A stretch of DNA of 64,000 nt from Cymbidium sinense (GCA_021442155.1 CM038216.1:92553666-92617665); one strand, 5' to 3'; numbered from the stretch's first letter, positions 1 through 10,915 are shown. The notes: generated by a model not told the origin, from the sequence alone. Numbers and translations are program-made.

Positions 1-965
1 GTAATAATAACTAATAATAAATAACTAAATAACTAACTAAAATTAAACCCTAAACCTAAACTAATAAACCATAAAAACTAACTAATAAATAAACATAATA
101 ATAACTAAACCTAATAAACTACATAATAACTAATAATAAACTAATAATAAAACATAACTAACTAATAATAAACTAATAAACTAATAACAAAATAAAATAA
201 CACTAACTAAATAATTAAACTAAATAACTAAACAATAAACCTAATAAATAAACTAATAATAATAATAATAAAACTAACTCTCAATAATTAAACTAAAAAA
301 AATTAATAATAATTATAATAATAATAACTAATAACTAACTAACTAAATTAATAAACTAATAATAATAAAACTAATAATAAACTAACTAATAAATAACTAA
401 ATAACTAAACCCTACCACTAAATAAGTAAACTAAATAATAAAGAATAAAACTAATAATTATAAAAATTAAAGATAAACTAAAAATAGAACTAATAATAAA
501 ATAACCAACTAAACCATAAACTAAACTAAAAAAACTAATAATAATAAAACTAATAACCAAAACCCATAACTAAACTAATAAAACTAATAAACTAATAAAT
601 AAAGTAACAAAACTAAATTAATAAAACTAAACCACTAACTAAAACTAACTAAAACCTAAATAATAATAAAACTATAAACTAATAATAATAACTAACTAAC
701 TAATGATAACTAAAAAATAAACTAAAATAAACTAAACCCCTATAAACAAACTAACTAAATAAACTAACTAAATAAAGTAATAAACAAAACCTAAACCCCC
801 TAAACTAACCTAAAATAATAATAACTAAAACTAAAACTAATAAAACTAAACTAACTAAACTAAACATACAATTAATAATAAACTAATAATAACCTAAAAA
901 TAATAAACCTAATAATAACTAATAAACACAAACCTAAAACCTAAACCCTAAAACTAAACTAAACC
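1..965 (+). repeat. Decayed telomere-like tract, TAATAA-rich
   Basis: The sequence is almost entirely A, C and T, built of CTAA, CTAATAA and occasional CCCTAAAC units, with only a handful of G. It reads as a strongly decayed plant telomere repeat on the C-rich strand. It differs from later tracts, which favour ATAAA and CCTAAA, in having many TAATAA steps. No gene is visible. It ends abruptly where the LINE copy begins. Confidence 0.8.
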
Positions 966-1089
966 CTATTATTGAGATTTTGGGATCCCTGATTCTTGGT
1001 GAGTTTTTGAGCACTTTCTCTCTTGGATTCCCTATAGATTGTTTGATTTGGGCTGATATCAACTTGTTCTTGTCATGGCATCATGACTC

Positions 1090-2960
1090 ATGGCATCAGC
1101 TTCTTTAAATCCATGGGGTAAATCCCATGTGCTGATGGATCTTACCAGGGCATCAGATTTTTTGGGTAATCCTACCTCTAAATTACCTACTATTACTAAA
1201 TCTTTCAAAGAGGCTTTACCTAATAAGAATTCCTCCACTGAGACTCCTTTGAATTTGCTTCATATGACTTTTAAAGGTACCCCAACAATTATGATTTCAT
1301 ATGAGGATATTGAAAGATTAGTCAATTCTTTTGCTTTTTCTTTGATTGGAAAGTTTTCATTTAAATGGCCAAAGATGGAAGATATTCGTTCTTTTTTAAT
1401 GGCTTAAATTTATCTGGTTCTTTTTCTATTGGGCTAATTGATGTAAGGCATGTTCTGATTAAGCTTTCTAATGACCTTAATTATGGAAGAATTTTTTCTA
1501 GGCATTCTATTTTTAATTTTCAAATGTGTATTCTAAAGTGGATGCCTAAGTTTGATGTTAATGAAGAGTCTCCTATTGTTCCCATTTGGAGTTCTTTACC
1601 TAACTAATGGATTCATCTATTTAATCATCATAATTTGTATGTTATTGGGTCAATTTTTGGTTGGCCTTTGCAAGTTGATCAAGCAACAACTGCTTCTTCT
1701 AGACCGTATGTTGCTACAGTTCTTGTAGAGATTGATATTACTAAAAAATATCAGAAAGAAATTTGATTGGGTTTGAAGAAATGCGATTATTTTTAGAAAG
1801 TTGTATTTGAGAACTTTTTCATTATTTGTAATCATTGTAAGATTCATGGGCATGAAATTTTTGAATGCTTTATTGCTCATCCCTCTCTTAGGAAGAAAAT
1901 CACCAATAAGAATTCAATTGTTGAAAAATTGATGATTCTCTCAAGTTGGATAAAGGAAAAATCTACTTTTCAAAATTTTGATGTTTTGCAAAGCTAGATT
2001 TCTTAATCTTCTAAAAAAGTTTTACCTATTAATGATTTGTCTAATGCAAAAATTAATTTTGATGTTTTTGAAAAAGTTTTAACTAATAATCATGCTCTGA
2101 GTGTTTCTTTTGATGATTCTATTAAAGGGATTACTTTAGAGGCTATGGTTAATGATTCTAATGGTTTGGATGTTGTGAATAAGTCCAGTCATGTTGATGG
2201 TTCGAATATTGTTGATGCTAACACCATTTCTTCTAATATGTTAGATGTTGTTTCTCCTTTTTCTATTTCAACTTTAGATCATGGGGAAGAGACTATTTCT
2301 TTGCCTTCTTTGATTAAGAATGGTGGTGAAAAGGATTTTCTTATTTTTGATATTTTAACTTCTGGTCTTGACAAACTTGTTAATATTGGTGATCCTTCTT
2401 TTAAAAATTAAGATTTAGATACCTGTGATAATTCTCTCATTGTGAATAGTTCTATTTTAGTTCAAAATGATGGTTTTTCTATGGTTCGTAATTATGTTCA
2501 AAATTTTGGTAATATGCTATGTGTTTCTAAGGAATTTAAATTATATTTTAATCCCTTACATTAAGATTGTACTGAAAATATGGATTCTGCTTCACTTACT
2601 TTTTTTATGAATGAAGACATGGAGGATACTCTTCAAATTTTGTTGGAAGGTGAAAATATTGATAATTGTCTTCTTAATAAAGCTATTTCTACTCCTTTCA
2701 CTTTTGATTCTAAAATGCATACTATTTTTGATTTTCCTTTGTCTAATGTTGTGGATGATTCTGAATGCTCATCTTTAGAATTGATAGCTTCTTCTGATCC
2801 CCATGCCTTTTATAACAATACTAATTAATTTTTAGATGGAGATTTTTTGGAGAAAGGGCATTGTTATAAACCTGTTTACAAGAAGAAAAAGAAAAAAAAA
2901 CGTGTTCAGATTTATGCCCCTCCTAACTTGATGAGGGTTACTTGTTCCAAAGCTTCTTAG
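1090..2960 (+). pseudogene. LINE ORF1 pseudogene (DUF4283-like plus CCHC knuckle)
   Basis: In L1-type elements ORF1 proteins bind RNA and chaperone the ribonucleoprotein. The reading starts at ATG 1090 (MASASLNPWGK), shifts frame near 1375-1400, stops at 1605-1607, and continues as WIHLFNHHNLYVIGSIFGWP, then a VDQATTASSRPYV stretch. This resembles the plant DUF4283 region that precedes a zinc knuckle. The knuckle at 1827-1868 reads CNHCKIHGHEIFEC, matching CX2CX3GHX4C. Further stops occur near 1767 and 1795. An open stretch at 2037-2411 and another at 2580-2828 form an acidic, serine-rich C-terminal part. After one more stop at 2826, a lysine-rich end (YKKKKKKKRVQIYAPP) closes at TAG 2958-2960. 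At least four stops and one frameshift show it is dead. Confidence 0.82.
1827..1868 (+). other. CCHC zinc-knuckle motif in LINE ORF1
   Basis: Translation gives CNHCKIHGHEIFEC with the Cys-Cys-His-Cys spacing (2, 4, 4) of retroelement nucleic-acid-binding knuckles. All four metal ligands survive although the surrounding ORF1 is broken. It is the most diagnostic part of this copy. Confidence 0.85.
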
Positions 2961-4211
2961 AAATAATCTCTCTTGTCTTTGGGAGGTTTTAGCATTTGGC
3001 TGGTTTTTTCTCTATTGGTTGAGCTTTTGTTGTGTGTTTTCTAGCTACCTGGAGTATTGGCTTCTTGCCTAATTTTCCTCTTTCTAGCTTCTTATTTGCT
3101 GGGTTTTTTCTTGGTGCCCTTTCGGTTGGTTTTGTTTTAATGGTTTTGTTCATATTGGCTTGCCTCTCTTTGGTGCTTTTGCTCTCTTTGTTGGTGGTAG
3201 GTTGGGTTTTTTGTCCTTGGTGTGTGGTTTGTCCATTGGTTGGCTATTTCTCTAACTATTTATTTTAGCTTTTAGTGGCCTTCTTATTTTTTTTGTTGGT
3301 TGGTTTGGTACTCTTGCTCTTTCTTGGTGCCATTGTGTGTCGCTTTGTGGTTGTTTCCTTTAGTTGATGCCTTGGGCCTTTGGATTGGTGTTGTGGGCTC
3401 TATTTGGCCCTTGGTGGCTTTGGATTGGTGTTGTTGTGGGCTCATTGGCTTTGTCTTTGAGGCTCTTTTCTTTTTGGGTTGTGAGCTTCTTTTCTCCATG
3501 TTTTTTAAGAGGTGTTCATATTTGGTTTTGTTGGGATTTCCTTATGTTAATTTTATATGTTGCTCTCCTCTCTCTATTTCCTTAGCATCACTTTTCTTGG
3601 ATGGGTGGCTATTATGATAGGTTTGTATTTTTCTTTGGTTGGGATGGCTATGATGATATGATGGATTTTTTTCCTTGATATTTTTGTTGTTGGTGACTTT
3701 TCCTATTTGTAACCCTTCTTTGAAGTTGGATACACTTAGGATTTGATGCCCCTCATTATTGAGATTATCCTTCTTTTCTCATATCTAAGCTGAGTTTTTT
3801 CTCTTTGTGTTTTTGATCTCCTTCGCGAGATTTCTTGTAAGTTGAAGGTTCTATTTTTCGCTAGTCTCTTCTTCTTCTTGAGGGAGCTGAGTCTGATGGT
3901 CTCATTTTTCTTGGTTGTCTGGCCAGGTTATAAGTTTCCTTTTCTTATGGATCTTCGTCTCTTTGGAGGTTCTTTTAGAGCTCGATGGATTCTCCCCCTT
4001 TACTGCCTTTTGCTTGGCTTTTTTAGTTTTGTCTTGATTTTTTTTCTTTATTGTTCTTTGATGTATTAAAGTAGGGACTAAACTCTTTAGGATTCTCCTA
4101 TAGCTTATTTGAGTAGCAGTTTTTTTCTTTTCTTTTTGAGTTTAGTCTCTAATATGGTATTCTTGTACATATTTTTCTGAGTAATAAATTCTATTTAGTT
4201 AAAAAAAAACC
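2961..4211 (+). other. T/G-rich 3' noncoding region of the LINE, with poly(A)
   Basis: The segment is very rich in T and G, with recurring GGTTGG, TTGGTT and CTTTGG words, and so gives spurious hydrophobic open frames on the plus strand (for example 3032-3268 and 3300-3617). None resembles a known protein. The 3' part (about 3700-3790) has the phrase TTGTAACCCTTCTTT followed by GATG/TTGCCCCT words that recur at about 35690-35750 in the second LINE copy, so it belongs to the element. It ends in AATAAA and an A-run. Confidence 0.65.
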
Positions 4212-5365
4212 CAAAGCACTAAACCCTAACCCCTAAACCTTAAAAACTCTAAACCCTAAAGCCTAAACACTAAACCCTAAACCCTAAACATAAACCCTAA
4301 ATCCTAAAACCCTACACGCTAAACCCTAAACCCTAAACCCTAAACCATAAACTCTAAAAACCTAAAAACCTAAACCTAAACAAAATAAAACCTAAAAATA
4401 AAATAAAAAATAAACCTAAACCTAAATAAAATAAAATATCAAATAAAATAAAAACCTAAACTAAAACCTAAACCTAAACCTAAAAATAAAATTAAATAAA
4501 AATAAAAATAAACTAAAATAAAATAAGTAAAAACCTAAACTAAGCTAAAAATATAAAATAAACCTAAGAATTAAAAACCTAAAGAAAATAAAAACAAAAT
4601 GTAAAATAAAAATAAAATAAACCTAAAATAAAATAAAATAAAAACTAAATAAAAACTTAAACCTAAAAAATAAACCTAAAAATAAATAAAAAATAAAACA
4701 TAAACCCTAAACTAAAAAAAAACTAAACCCAAAATAAAAATAAATTAAAATAAACCTAAACCTAGATTAAAATAAACTAAACTAAAATAAATAAAACCTA
4801 AACATAAACCTAAAATAAACTAAACCTAAACCCAAACCTAAACTAAATAAAATAAAATAAAATAAACTAAAAATGAGCTTAAACCTAAACTAAAAGATAA
4901 AACCTAAAAATAAACCAAAAATAAAACCTAAAACCTAAACCTAAAAAATAAAATAAAAACCTAAACCTAAACCTAAAAGTAAAAAATAAAACCTAAATCT
5001 AAAAAATAAAATAAAAATAAAACTCAACTAAAAAATAAACCTAAACCTAAAAAATACACTAAAATAAAAAACTTGCACTAAAATAAATAAACCTAAAACA
5101 AATAAACTAAACTAAATATAAAGAAAAAATAAACCTAAATAAAAGTAAAAAAATAAAATAAACTAAAATAAATAAACTAAATAAACATAAACCTACTGGT
5201 TTACTTAATTTTTTTTAAAAAAAACCCTAAACCCTAAATCCTAAACTCTCAACTCTAAAGCCTAAACCCTAAAATTAACCCAAAACCCAAAATCCTATAC
5301 CTACAACACTAAACCTACAACCCTAAAACCTAAACCTTAAAGCCCAAAAAAACCCTAAACCCTAC
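4212..5365 (+). repeat. CCCTAAA array, decayed tract and TTTACTTAATT tag
   Basis: Good CCCTAAA repeats (4212-4370) give way to a long decayed tract of CCTAAA, CTAAA and ATAAA units (about 4380-5190). That tract ends in the tag ACTGGTTTACTTAATTTT plus an A-run (5191-5220), after which clean CCCTAAA repeats resume up to the P0 retrocopy. No gene is seen. Confidence 0.85.
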
Positions 5366-6219
5366 TATGATTTTTATGAAAGGTGATCTTAAAGAAGTCA
5401 AGAAGAGGTTGTGAAATACGGTTAGTGCTCCCGTCCTGTGATCTTATTGCACCTATTGATGTTGGGGTTCTTCTAGGCAACACTGATCTATATCCTTCAC
5501 AAACTTATTTCTTCCAGGTTCTAAATATCTCAACTAAGATCAGCAAGGGTACTGTTGAAATTATCATAGTGGTTGAGGTGATTAAAAAAGGCGATAAAGT
5601 AGGATCCTGAGAGGCTTCTCTACTCGTTAAGTTGGGGATTAGTTGATTCTCTTATGGCCTTGTCATCCAGTCTATTTATGATGATGGTTCGGTGTTCAGT
5701 CCTAATGTGCTTGACCTAATTGAAGATGATCTCATCGATAAGTTTTTGATAGGGCTTTCAATGATCACTTCTCTCTCACTGGCCCTCTCTTATCCCACCC
5801 TTGCTGCAGTGCCCACATGTTCATCAAATCTTACAAGAATGTCTTCATTATTGTGATTTACACTAATTACACATTCCAGTAGGCTGAGAAGTTTAAGGAG
5901 TATTTGAAGGATCCTACTAAAATTGTTGTGACGCTCAATGCTTCTACTATTTCTCCGCCGCTATCAGTGGAAGAGAAGAAGGAAGCCTCCGAGGAATCTG
6001 ATGATGATATGAGCTTTAGCTTGATCGACTAAGCTTTGTTGGCCTTCTATAAAATCAAATTTTATGGTCTCTGGGAGTTAAATCATTTTGTAAAATACTA
6101 TTTTTGTGAATTTTTGAATTGCATTTTATTTTATCTTATTTTATTAGTTGTTAGAGGATAATGTCTTGCCTGATTAGGTAATTTCTTATTTGTTATAAAA
6201 TCATTTGAGTTAAAAAAAC
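5366..6219 (+). pseudogene. RPP0: Ribosomal stalk protein P0 retrocopy 1, 5'-truncated
   Basis: P0 anchors the P1/P2 stalk on the 60S ribosomal subunit and helps recruit translation factors. This copy begins inside the coding region at IFMKGDLKE, roughly a third of the way into a normal P0 of about 320 residues. Clear P0 stretches follow: [36 protein letters not shown] and IKKGDKVGS (to about 5607), then in other frames [13 protein letters not shown] and [11 protein letters not shown]. The C-terminus EEKKEASEESDDDMSFSLID matches the shared acidic tail of P0/P1/P2, with stop TAA at 6030-6032. The hinge before it lacks the usual alanine-rich run. Indels and internal stops (near 5418 and 5608) disable it. 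About 190 bases of 3' UTR and an A-run lead into CCCTAAA. No introns are visible, so it is a processed pseudogene. Confidence 0.93.
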
Positions 6220-6321
6220 ATTAAACCCTAAACCCTAACCCTAAGCCCAAAACCCTAAACCTAAACATAAAGTAACTAAATAAATTAAAACCTAAAAAAA
6301 AACCTAATAAACCTAAACCTT
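6220..6321 (+). repeat. Telomere-like spacer and GRP leader
   Basis: CCCTAAAC repeats are followed by the phrase AAAGTAACTAAATAAATT, which precedes eight GRP copies in this window. It is therefore part of a duplicated unit and not random decay. Confidence 0.75.
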
Positions 6322-6815
6322 AAGAATGGGCAGAACCTTAATGGCAAAAACATCACCATCAACCAGGCTTAGTCTAGATCTGGTGGAGGTGAAGGAAGGT
6401 GTTATCGTAGTGGTGGTGGGGATCTGGAGGTGCGTGGATATGGAGGTGAACCGGTGGTTATGGAGGCGGGAGGAGGGATGGATGTTATAACTGTGGTGGT
6501 GGATATGGAGGTGGTGGTTTGAGTAGTGGTGGTTATGGAGGAGGAGGCTGAGGTTACAGTGGTGGTGAGGGAGAGAGGATATGATGGTGGATCCGCACCA
6601 GGAGGCTTAGGTGGTTCTGGGGAACAGAGAAACTAAAGAATGGCGATACCATATGCAACTGTCTTTATAAGAGAGCTCTAGTTATCTAAGGTTTTGATTT
6701 TCTTTATGTGCCTATTTTGATCTATGTCGCTTTGTGTCTTAGAGAACTTGGTGTGTTACTTGTTTGATGAAATCAAAAGAAGAAATGTTGAATCAATTTG
6801 TTCTCTGTTAAAACA
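6322..6815 (+). pseudogene. GRP retrocopy A (glycine-rich RNA-binding protein C-terminus)
   Basis: The parent is a plant GR-RBP: an N-terminal RRM that binds RNA and a glycine-rich tail. This copy starts at the end of the RRM, NGQNLNGKNITINQA, equivalent to the usual G-x-x-LDGRNITVNEAQSR end. A stop (TAG for Gln) follows, then SRSGGGEGRCYRSGGG and a frameshift. The glycine-rich part is longer than in the other copies: an additional TATGGAGG/GGTGGT block lies at about 6440-6540. It lacks the RRM with RNP1 and RNP2. The 3' UTR keeps the family phrases (GTTATCTAAGG, AACTTGGTGTGTTACTTG, GAAGAAATGTTGAAT) and ends in A-rich sequence that joins CCCTAAAC. Confidence 0.88.
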
Positions 6816-8242
6816 AAACCCTAAACCCTAAAGTAAAACCTAAATCCAAAACATAGACCATAAACCCTAAACCCTAAAAATATAAAAAAAACATAACCCT
6901 AAATGCTAAATCCTAAAACTAACCCTAAACCCTAAGCTTACAACCCTAAACCCTAAACCTTAAACCTTAAAATCCTAAACCCCTAACCCTAAACCTTAAA
7001 CCATAAACCGTAAACCCTAATCTGTAAAAGCCCTAAACCTTGAAGCCTAAACACTAAACCCTAAACCCTAACCCTAACCCCAAAATCCCAAAACCCTAAA
7101 CACTAAAACATTAAACCCTAAACTTAAGCCCTAAATCCTAAAAACCTGTAAACCTAAACCTAAACAAAAAAATCTAAAAATAAAATAAATAAAAAAACCT
7201 AAACCTAAATAAAATAATAAAATAAAATAAAATAAAATAAAAAAACTAAACTAAAACCTAAACCTAGACCAAAAAATAAAATAAAATAAAAAATAAAATA
7301 AAATTAAAATAAAATAAATAAACCTAAACAAAACTAAAAAAATAAAATAAACCTAAGATTAAAAAACCTAAATAAGATAAAAACTAAACATAAAATAAAA
7401 AAAAAAACCTAAAATAAAAACTAAATAAAAATTTAAACGTAAAAAATAAACCTAAAAGTAAATAAAAAATAAAACCTACACCTTAAACTAAAAAAAACTA
7501 AACCTAAAATAAAAATAAAATAAACAAAATAAAAGAAACCTCAACCTAAACTAAACTAAACTAAACTAAAAAAATAAAACCTAAACCTAAACTAAAATGA
7601 AACTAAACCTAAACTTAAACCCAAACTAAATAAAATAAAATAAACTAAAAATAAAACTAAACCTACACTAAAAAATTATACCTAAAAATAAACCTAAAAT
7701 GAAAACCTAAAACCTAAACCTAAAAAAATAAAATAAAAACCTAAACCTAAAATTAAAAATAAAAATAAAAACATAAACCTGAAAAATAAAATAAAAATAC
7801 GACTCAACTTAAAATTAAACTTAAACCCTAACCTAAACCTAAAAAAAAAAACTTAAATAAAAACCCTAAACTAAAAGTAAATAAACTAAACTAAATAAAA
7901 ATAAAAAAATAAAACTAAATAAATATATAAAATAATGTAAACTAAAATAAATAAAAAATATACTAAATAAACTAAATGAACCTAAACTTACCAGTTTACT
8001 TAATTTAAAAAATAGGTATGCCCTAAATTTTAAACCCTAAACGCTAAATCGTAAACCCTAAACATACAACATTAAACATACAACCATAAACCCTAAACCC
8101 TAAACTCTAAAAAACCCTAAACCCTAAATCCTAAACCTTAAACCCTAAACCCTAAACCCTAAATCCTAAATCCTAACCCTAAACCCTAAACCCTAAACCC
8201 TAAATCCTAAAACCCTAAAACCTAAACCCTAAAACCTAAACC
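6816..8242 (+). repeat. CCCTAAA arrays with one decayed tract and tag
   Basis: Clean and mildly mutated CCCTAAA repeats (6816-7140) pass into a decayed ATAAA/CCTAAA tract (about 7150-7980). The tag TTACCAGTTTACTTAATTT ends that tract at 7985-8008, then CCCTAAA repeats resume until P0 copy 2. The decayed tract reads much like 4380-5190, so it appears to be a second copy of one unit. Confidence 0.85.
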
Positions 8243-9121
8243 CCAGTTGAGCTGATTTTTATGAAAGGTGATCTTAAAGAAGTCAGCGAAGAGGTTGCGA
8301 AATAGAAAGTTGGTGCTCCTGCCCATGTTGGTCATCTTGCACATATTGATGTTGTGGTTCCTCCAGGCAACACTGGTCTGGATCCATCATAGACTTCTTT
8401 CTTCTTGGTTCTCAAAAACCCAACTTAGATTAATAAGGGTACTATTGAAATTATCCCATCGATTGAGCTGATTAAAAAAGGAAATAAGGTGGGATCCTCA
8501 GAGGATGCTCTCCGCGCCCAGCTAGGGATTAGGCCATTCTCTTATGGCCTTGTCATCCAGTCTGTGTATGATGATGGTTTGGTGTTTAGTCCTAAGGAGC
8601 TTGACCTCACTAAAGATGATCTCATCGAGAAGTTTTTTGTAGGGCTTTCAATGGTCACTTCTCACTCACTGGCCCTCTCTTATCCCACCTTTGCTGTAGT
8701 GCCCCACATGTTCATCAACGCTTACAAGAATGTCCTCGCCATCATGATTGCCACTGATTACACTTACCCGCAAGACGAGAAGGGTAAGAAGTATTTGAAG
8801 GATCCTAGTAAATTTATTGTGGCTACAATGTTTGATGCTTCCGTTACTCCTTCTCTAGTGATATAGTGGAAGAAAAGAAGGAAGAGCTTGTTGAGGAATC
8901 TGATGATGATATGGTTTTAGATTGTTCGACTAAGCTTTGTTGGCCTTTTATAAAATAAAATTTTATTGTCTCTCAGAGTTAAATCATTTTGTGAAATACT
9001 ATTTTTGTGAATTTTTGAATTGCAATTTATTTTATCCTAATTTATTAGTTGTTAAAGAATAATGTCTTATTTGAATTGGTAATTTCTTGTTTGTTATGGA
9101 ATCATTTGAGTTAAAAAAAAA
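8243..9121 (+). pseudogene. RPP0: Ribosomal stalk protein P0 retrocopy 2, 5'-truncated
   Basis: Same gene and nearly the same truncation point as copy 1, starting at [18 protein letters not shown]. One frame covers most of the rest, with stops only at AK*KVG, PS*TSF and PT*INK, then an open stretch of about 125 codons (8489-8866) containing [41 protein letters not shown] and [10 protein letters not shown], then YLKDPSKF. The alanine-rich hinge is missing and the frame breaks before the acidic end (EEKKEELVEESDDDM), where a deletion removes the GFSLFD frame. The 3' UTR and A-run (9113-9120) join CCCTAATC/CCCTAAA. It is better preserved than copy 1. The N-terminal rRNA-binding half is absent, so a functional product is unlikely. 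Confidence 0.94.
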
Positions 9122-9230
9122 CCCTAATCTCTAAATCCTAAACCCTAAACCCTAAACCCCAAACCCTAAACCTAAACTTAAAGTAACTAAATAAATTTAA
9201 AAACTAAACTAAACCTAAATGAAAACCCTC
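9122..9230 (+). repeat. Telomere-like spacer and GRP leader
   Basis: About 110 bases of CCCTAAA repeats and the leader phrase AAAGTAACTAAATAAATT, closely matching the spacer between P0 copy 1 and GRP copy A. Confidence 0.75.
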
Positions 9231-9709
9231 AGAATGAGCAGAAACTTGATGGTAGGAACATCACCATCAACCAGGTTCAGTCTAGATCTGGTGATGGAGG
9301 TGAAGGAGTAGATGACGATTATCACAGTGGTGGTGGGGGATCTAAAGGTGCTAGTGGATATGGAGGTGTTGGTCAGAGCAGTGGTGATTATGGAGGAGGA
9401 GGAGTGAAGTTACAAACATGGTGGCGGAAGGAGATTGGGATATGATGGTGGATCCTGCTATTTAAGATGCCAGGGTGGTTCTGATGGGAATTATAAAAAT
9501 TGAAGAACAACCGATCTGATCTGCTGCTTATGAATCTATGTTTTTACAATACAGACGATCTAGCTATCTAGGATTTTGATTTACTCTGTGCATGCTCATT
9601 TTTTATCTATGTCATCGCTTGTGTCTTAGATAACTTGGTGTGTTACTTGATTGATAAAATGAAAAAGAAGAAACGTTGAATCTGAATTTATTATCTATTA
9701 AAAAAAACC
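9231..9709 (+). pseudogene. GRP retrocopy B
   Basis: Reads NEQKLDGRNITINQVQSRSG, then a glycine/serine tail (YHSGGGGSKGASGYGG, QSSGDYGGGG), then frameshifts into nonsense near the RERDRGYDGGS region. The RRM is missing. A stop lies shortly after the position equivalent to DGNWRN (AATTGA). The family 3' UTR follows and ends in an A-run that joins CCAAAAACCCTAAAC. With P0 copy 2 it forms a second P0-GRP pair. Confidence 0.87.
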
Positions 9710-9999
9710 AAAAACCCTAAACCCTAAACTAAAACCTGAACTCTAAACCTAAATCCTAAACCCTAAACCCTAAATCCTAAATCCCCAAACCCCAAACCCC
9801 AAACCCAAAACCCAAAACCCTAAATCATAAACCCTAAACACTAAACCCTAAAGCCGAAAACCTTAAACCCTAACCCTAAACCCTAAACCCTATACCTTAT
9901 TCTCGAAACCTTAAACCTAAACATAATGTGACTAAATAACTTATAAAATAAACCTAAACCCTAAAACCTAATAAACCTAAACCTAAATGAAAGCCCTAA
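9710..9999 (+). repeat. CCCTAAA array with GRP leader
   Basis: Mostly intact CCCTAAA repeats, with CCCCAAAC and CCCAAAAC variants near 9780-9820, followed by a diverged leader (AATGTGACTAAATAAC) before GRP copy C. Confidence 0.85.
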
Positions 10000-10484
10000 A
10001 AATGGGAAGAACCTTGATGGTAGGAACATCACCATCAACTAGGCTCAGTCTAGATCTGCTGGTGGAGGCAATGGTAGAGGTGGCTATCGCAGTAGTGGTA
10101 GGGGATATGAAGGTGCTTATGGACATAGAGTTGGTGGTCAGATTAGTGGTGGTTATAGAGGAGGGAGGAGTGACGGAGGTTACAACCATGATGGTGGAAG
10201 AGAGAGAGATCGAAGATATGATGATGGATCCCGTAGATCGACAAGCAGGGGTGGTTCTGATGGGAACTAGAGAAATTCAAGAACAGCCGATCTGATTTGC
10301 TACTTATGGAACTGTGTCTTCACAGTAAAGACAGTTCTAGTTATCTAGGGTTTTTTATTTTCTTTATGGATGCTCATTTTTTATCTATGTCGTCACTTAT
10401 GTCTTAGAAAACTTGGTGTGTTACATGGTTGATGAAATCAAAAAGAAGAAATGTTGAATCTGAATTTGTTTACTGTTAAAAAAA
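10000..10484 (+). pseudogene. GRP retrocopy C, one of the best preserved
   Basis: Reads NGKNLDGRNITIN, one stop (TAG for Gln), then AQSRSAGGGNGRGGYRSSGR in a single open frame through GGQISGGYRGGRSDGGYNHD, GGRERDRRYDDGSRRSTSRG and GGSDGN, with TAG replacing Trp in the terminal GNWRN. This gives the clearest view of the parent C-terminus: glycine-rich with interspersed Tyr, Arg and Ser, ending SDGNWRN. The RRM is absent. The 3' UTR runs to about 10480 and ends in a short A-run before ATGAAAATCCTAAACCC. The plus-one frame also stays open (9987-10295) but is only a valine-rich shadow. Confidence 0.9.
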
Positions 10485-10915
10485 TGAAAATCCTAAACCC
10501 TAAACTAAAACCTGAACCTTAAACCTAAAACTTAAACCCTAAATGCTAAACCCCAAAAATAAAAAAAATAAAAATAATAAGAAAATATATTAAAAAAACT
10601 TTAACCATAAACCCACAACCCTAAAACTAGCCCTAAACCCTAAACACTAAACCCTAAAACTACAACCCAACATCCTAAACCCTAAACCCTAAACCCTAAA
10701 CCCCAAACCCAAAACCCTAAATCCTAAACCCTAAACCCTAACACTAAACCCTAAACCCTAAAAGCAAACCTTGAAAGCCTAAACCCTAAATTCTAAACCC
10801 TAAAGCCTAAACCCTAAACCCTAAACCCCAAACCCTAAACCCAAACCTAAAGTGAATAAATAAATTAAAAATAAACCTAAACCCTAAAACCAAATAGATT
10901 TAAACCTAAACTCTA
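10485..10915 (+). repeat. CCCTAAA array and GRP leader
   Basis: Telomere repeats, with an A-rich interruption at 10555-10600 and a leader variant (AAAGTGAATAAATAAATT) at about 10848. No gene is seen. Confidence 0.85.

Larger units (their letters stand above)
966..4211 (+). mobile_element. LINE (non-LTR retrotransposon) copy lacking ORF2
   Basis: A non-telomeric block is flanked on both sides by telomere-like repeats. It holds a decayed ORF1 (1090-2960) typical of plant L1-type LINEs, followed by a T/G-rich 3' segment, an AATAAA at 4183-4188, and a terminal A-run (4201-4209) that passes directly into CCCAAAG/CCCTAAAC repeats. I find no reverse transcriptase or endonuclease coding sequence: after ORF1 stops at 2958-2960, about 1.25 kb of T/G-rich DNA leads straight to the tail. 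The copy therefore looks non-autonomous, either through ORF2 deletion or as an ORF1-only derivative. No target-site duplication can be recognised because both flanks are telomere-like. The sense strand is the CCCTAAA strand, as in all other retrocopies here. Confidence 0.8.

Noticed and set aside
3032..3617. Plus-strand open frames encoding very hydrophobic proteins, like membrane proteins
   Set aside because: They lie in the T/G-rich LINE 3' region, overlap in several frames, and show no family resemblance. T-rich sequence encodes Phe/Leu/Val/Trp in any frame.
8489..8866. P0 open stretch as a functional short gene
   Set aside because: It lacks the N-terminal half, has upstream stops in the same frame, no intact C-terminus and no promoter. 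Its context is a processed retrocopy.
9987..10295. Valine/methionine-rich open frames over GRP copies (also 23298-23492, 44059-44301, 49194-49469, 56312-56554, 58885-59115) and their Thr/Ser-rich minus-strand mirrors
   Set aside because: They are out-of-frame readings of GGT/GGN glycine codons (GTG Val on plus, ACC Thr on minus). The true GRP frame is the one starting NGQNLDGRN.
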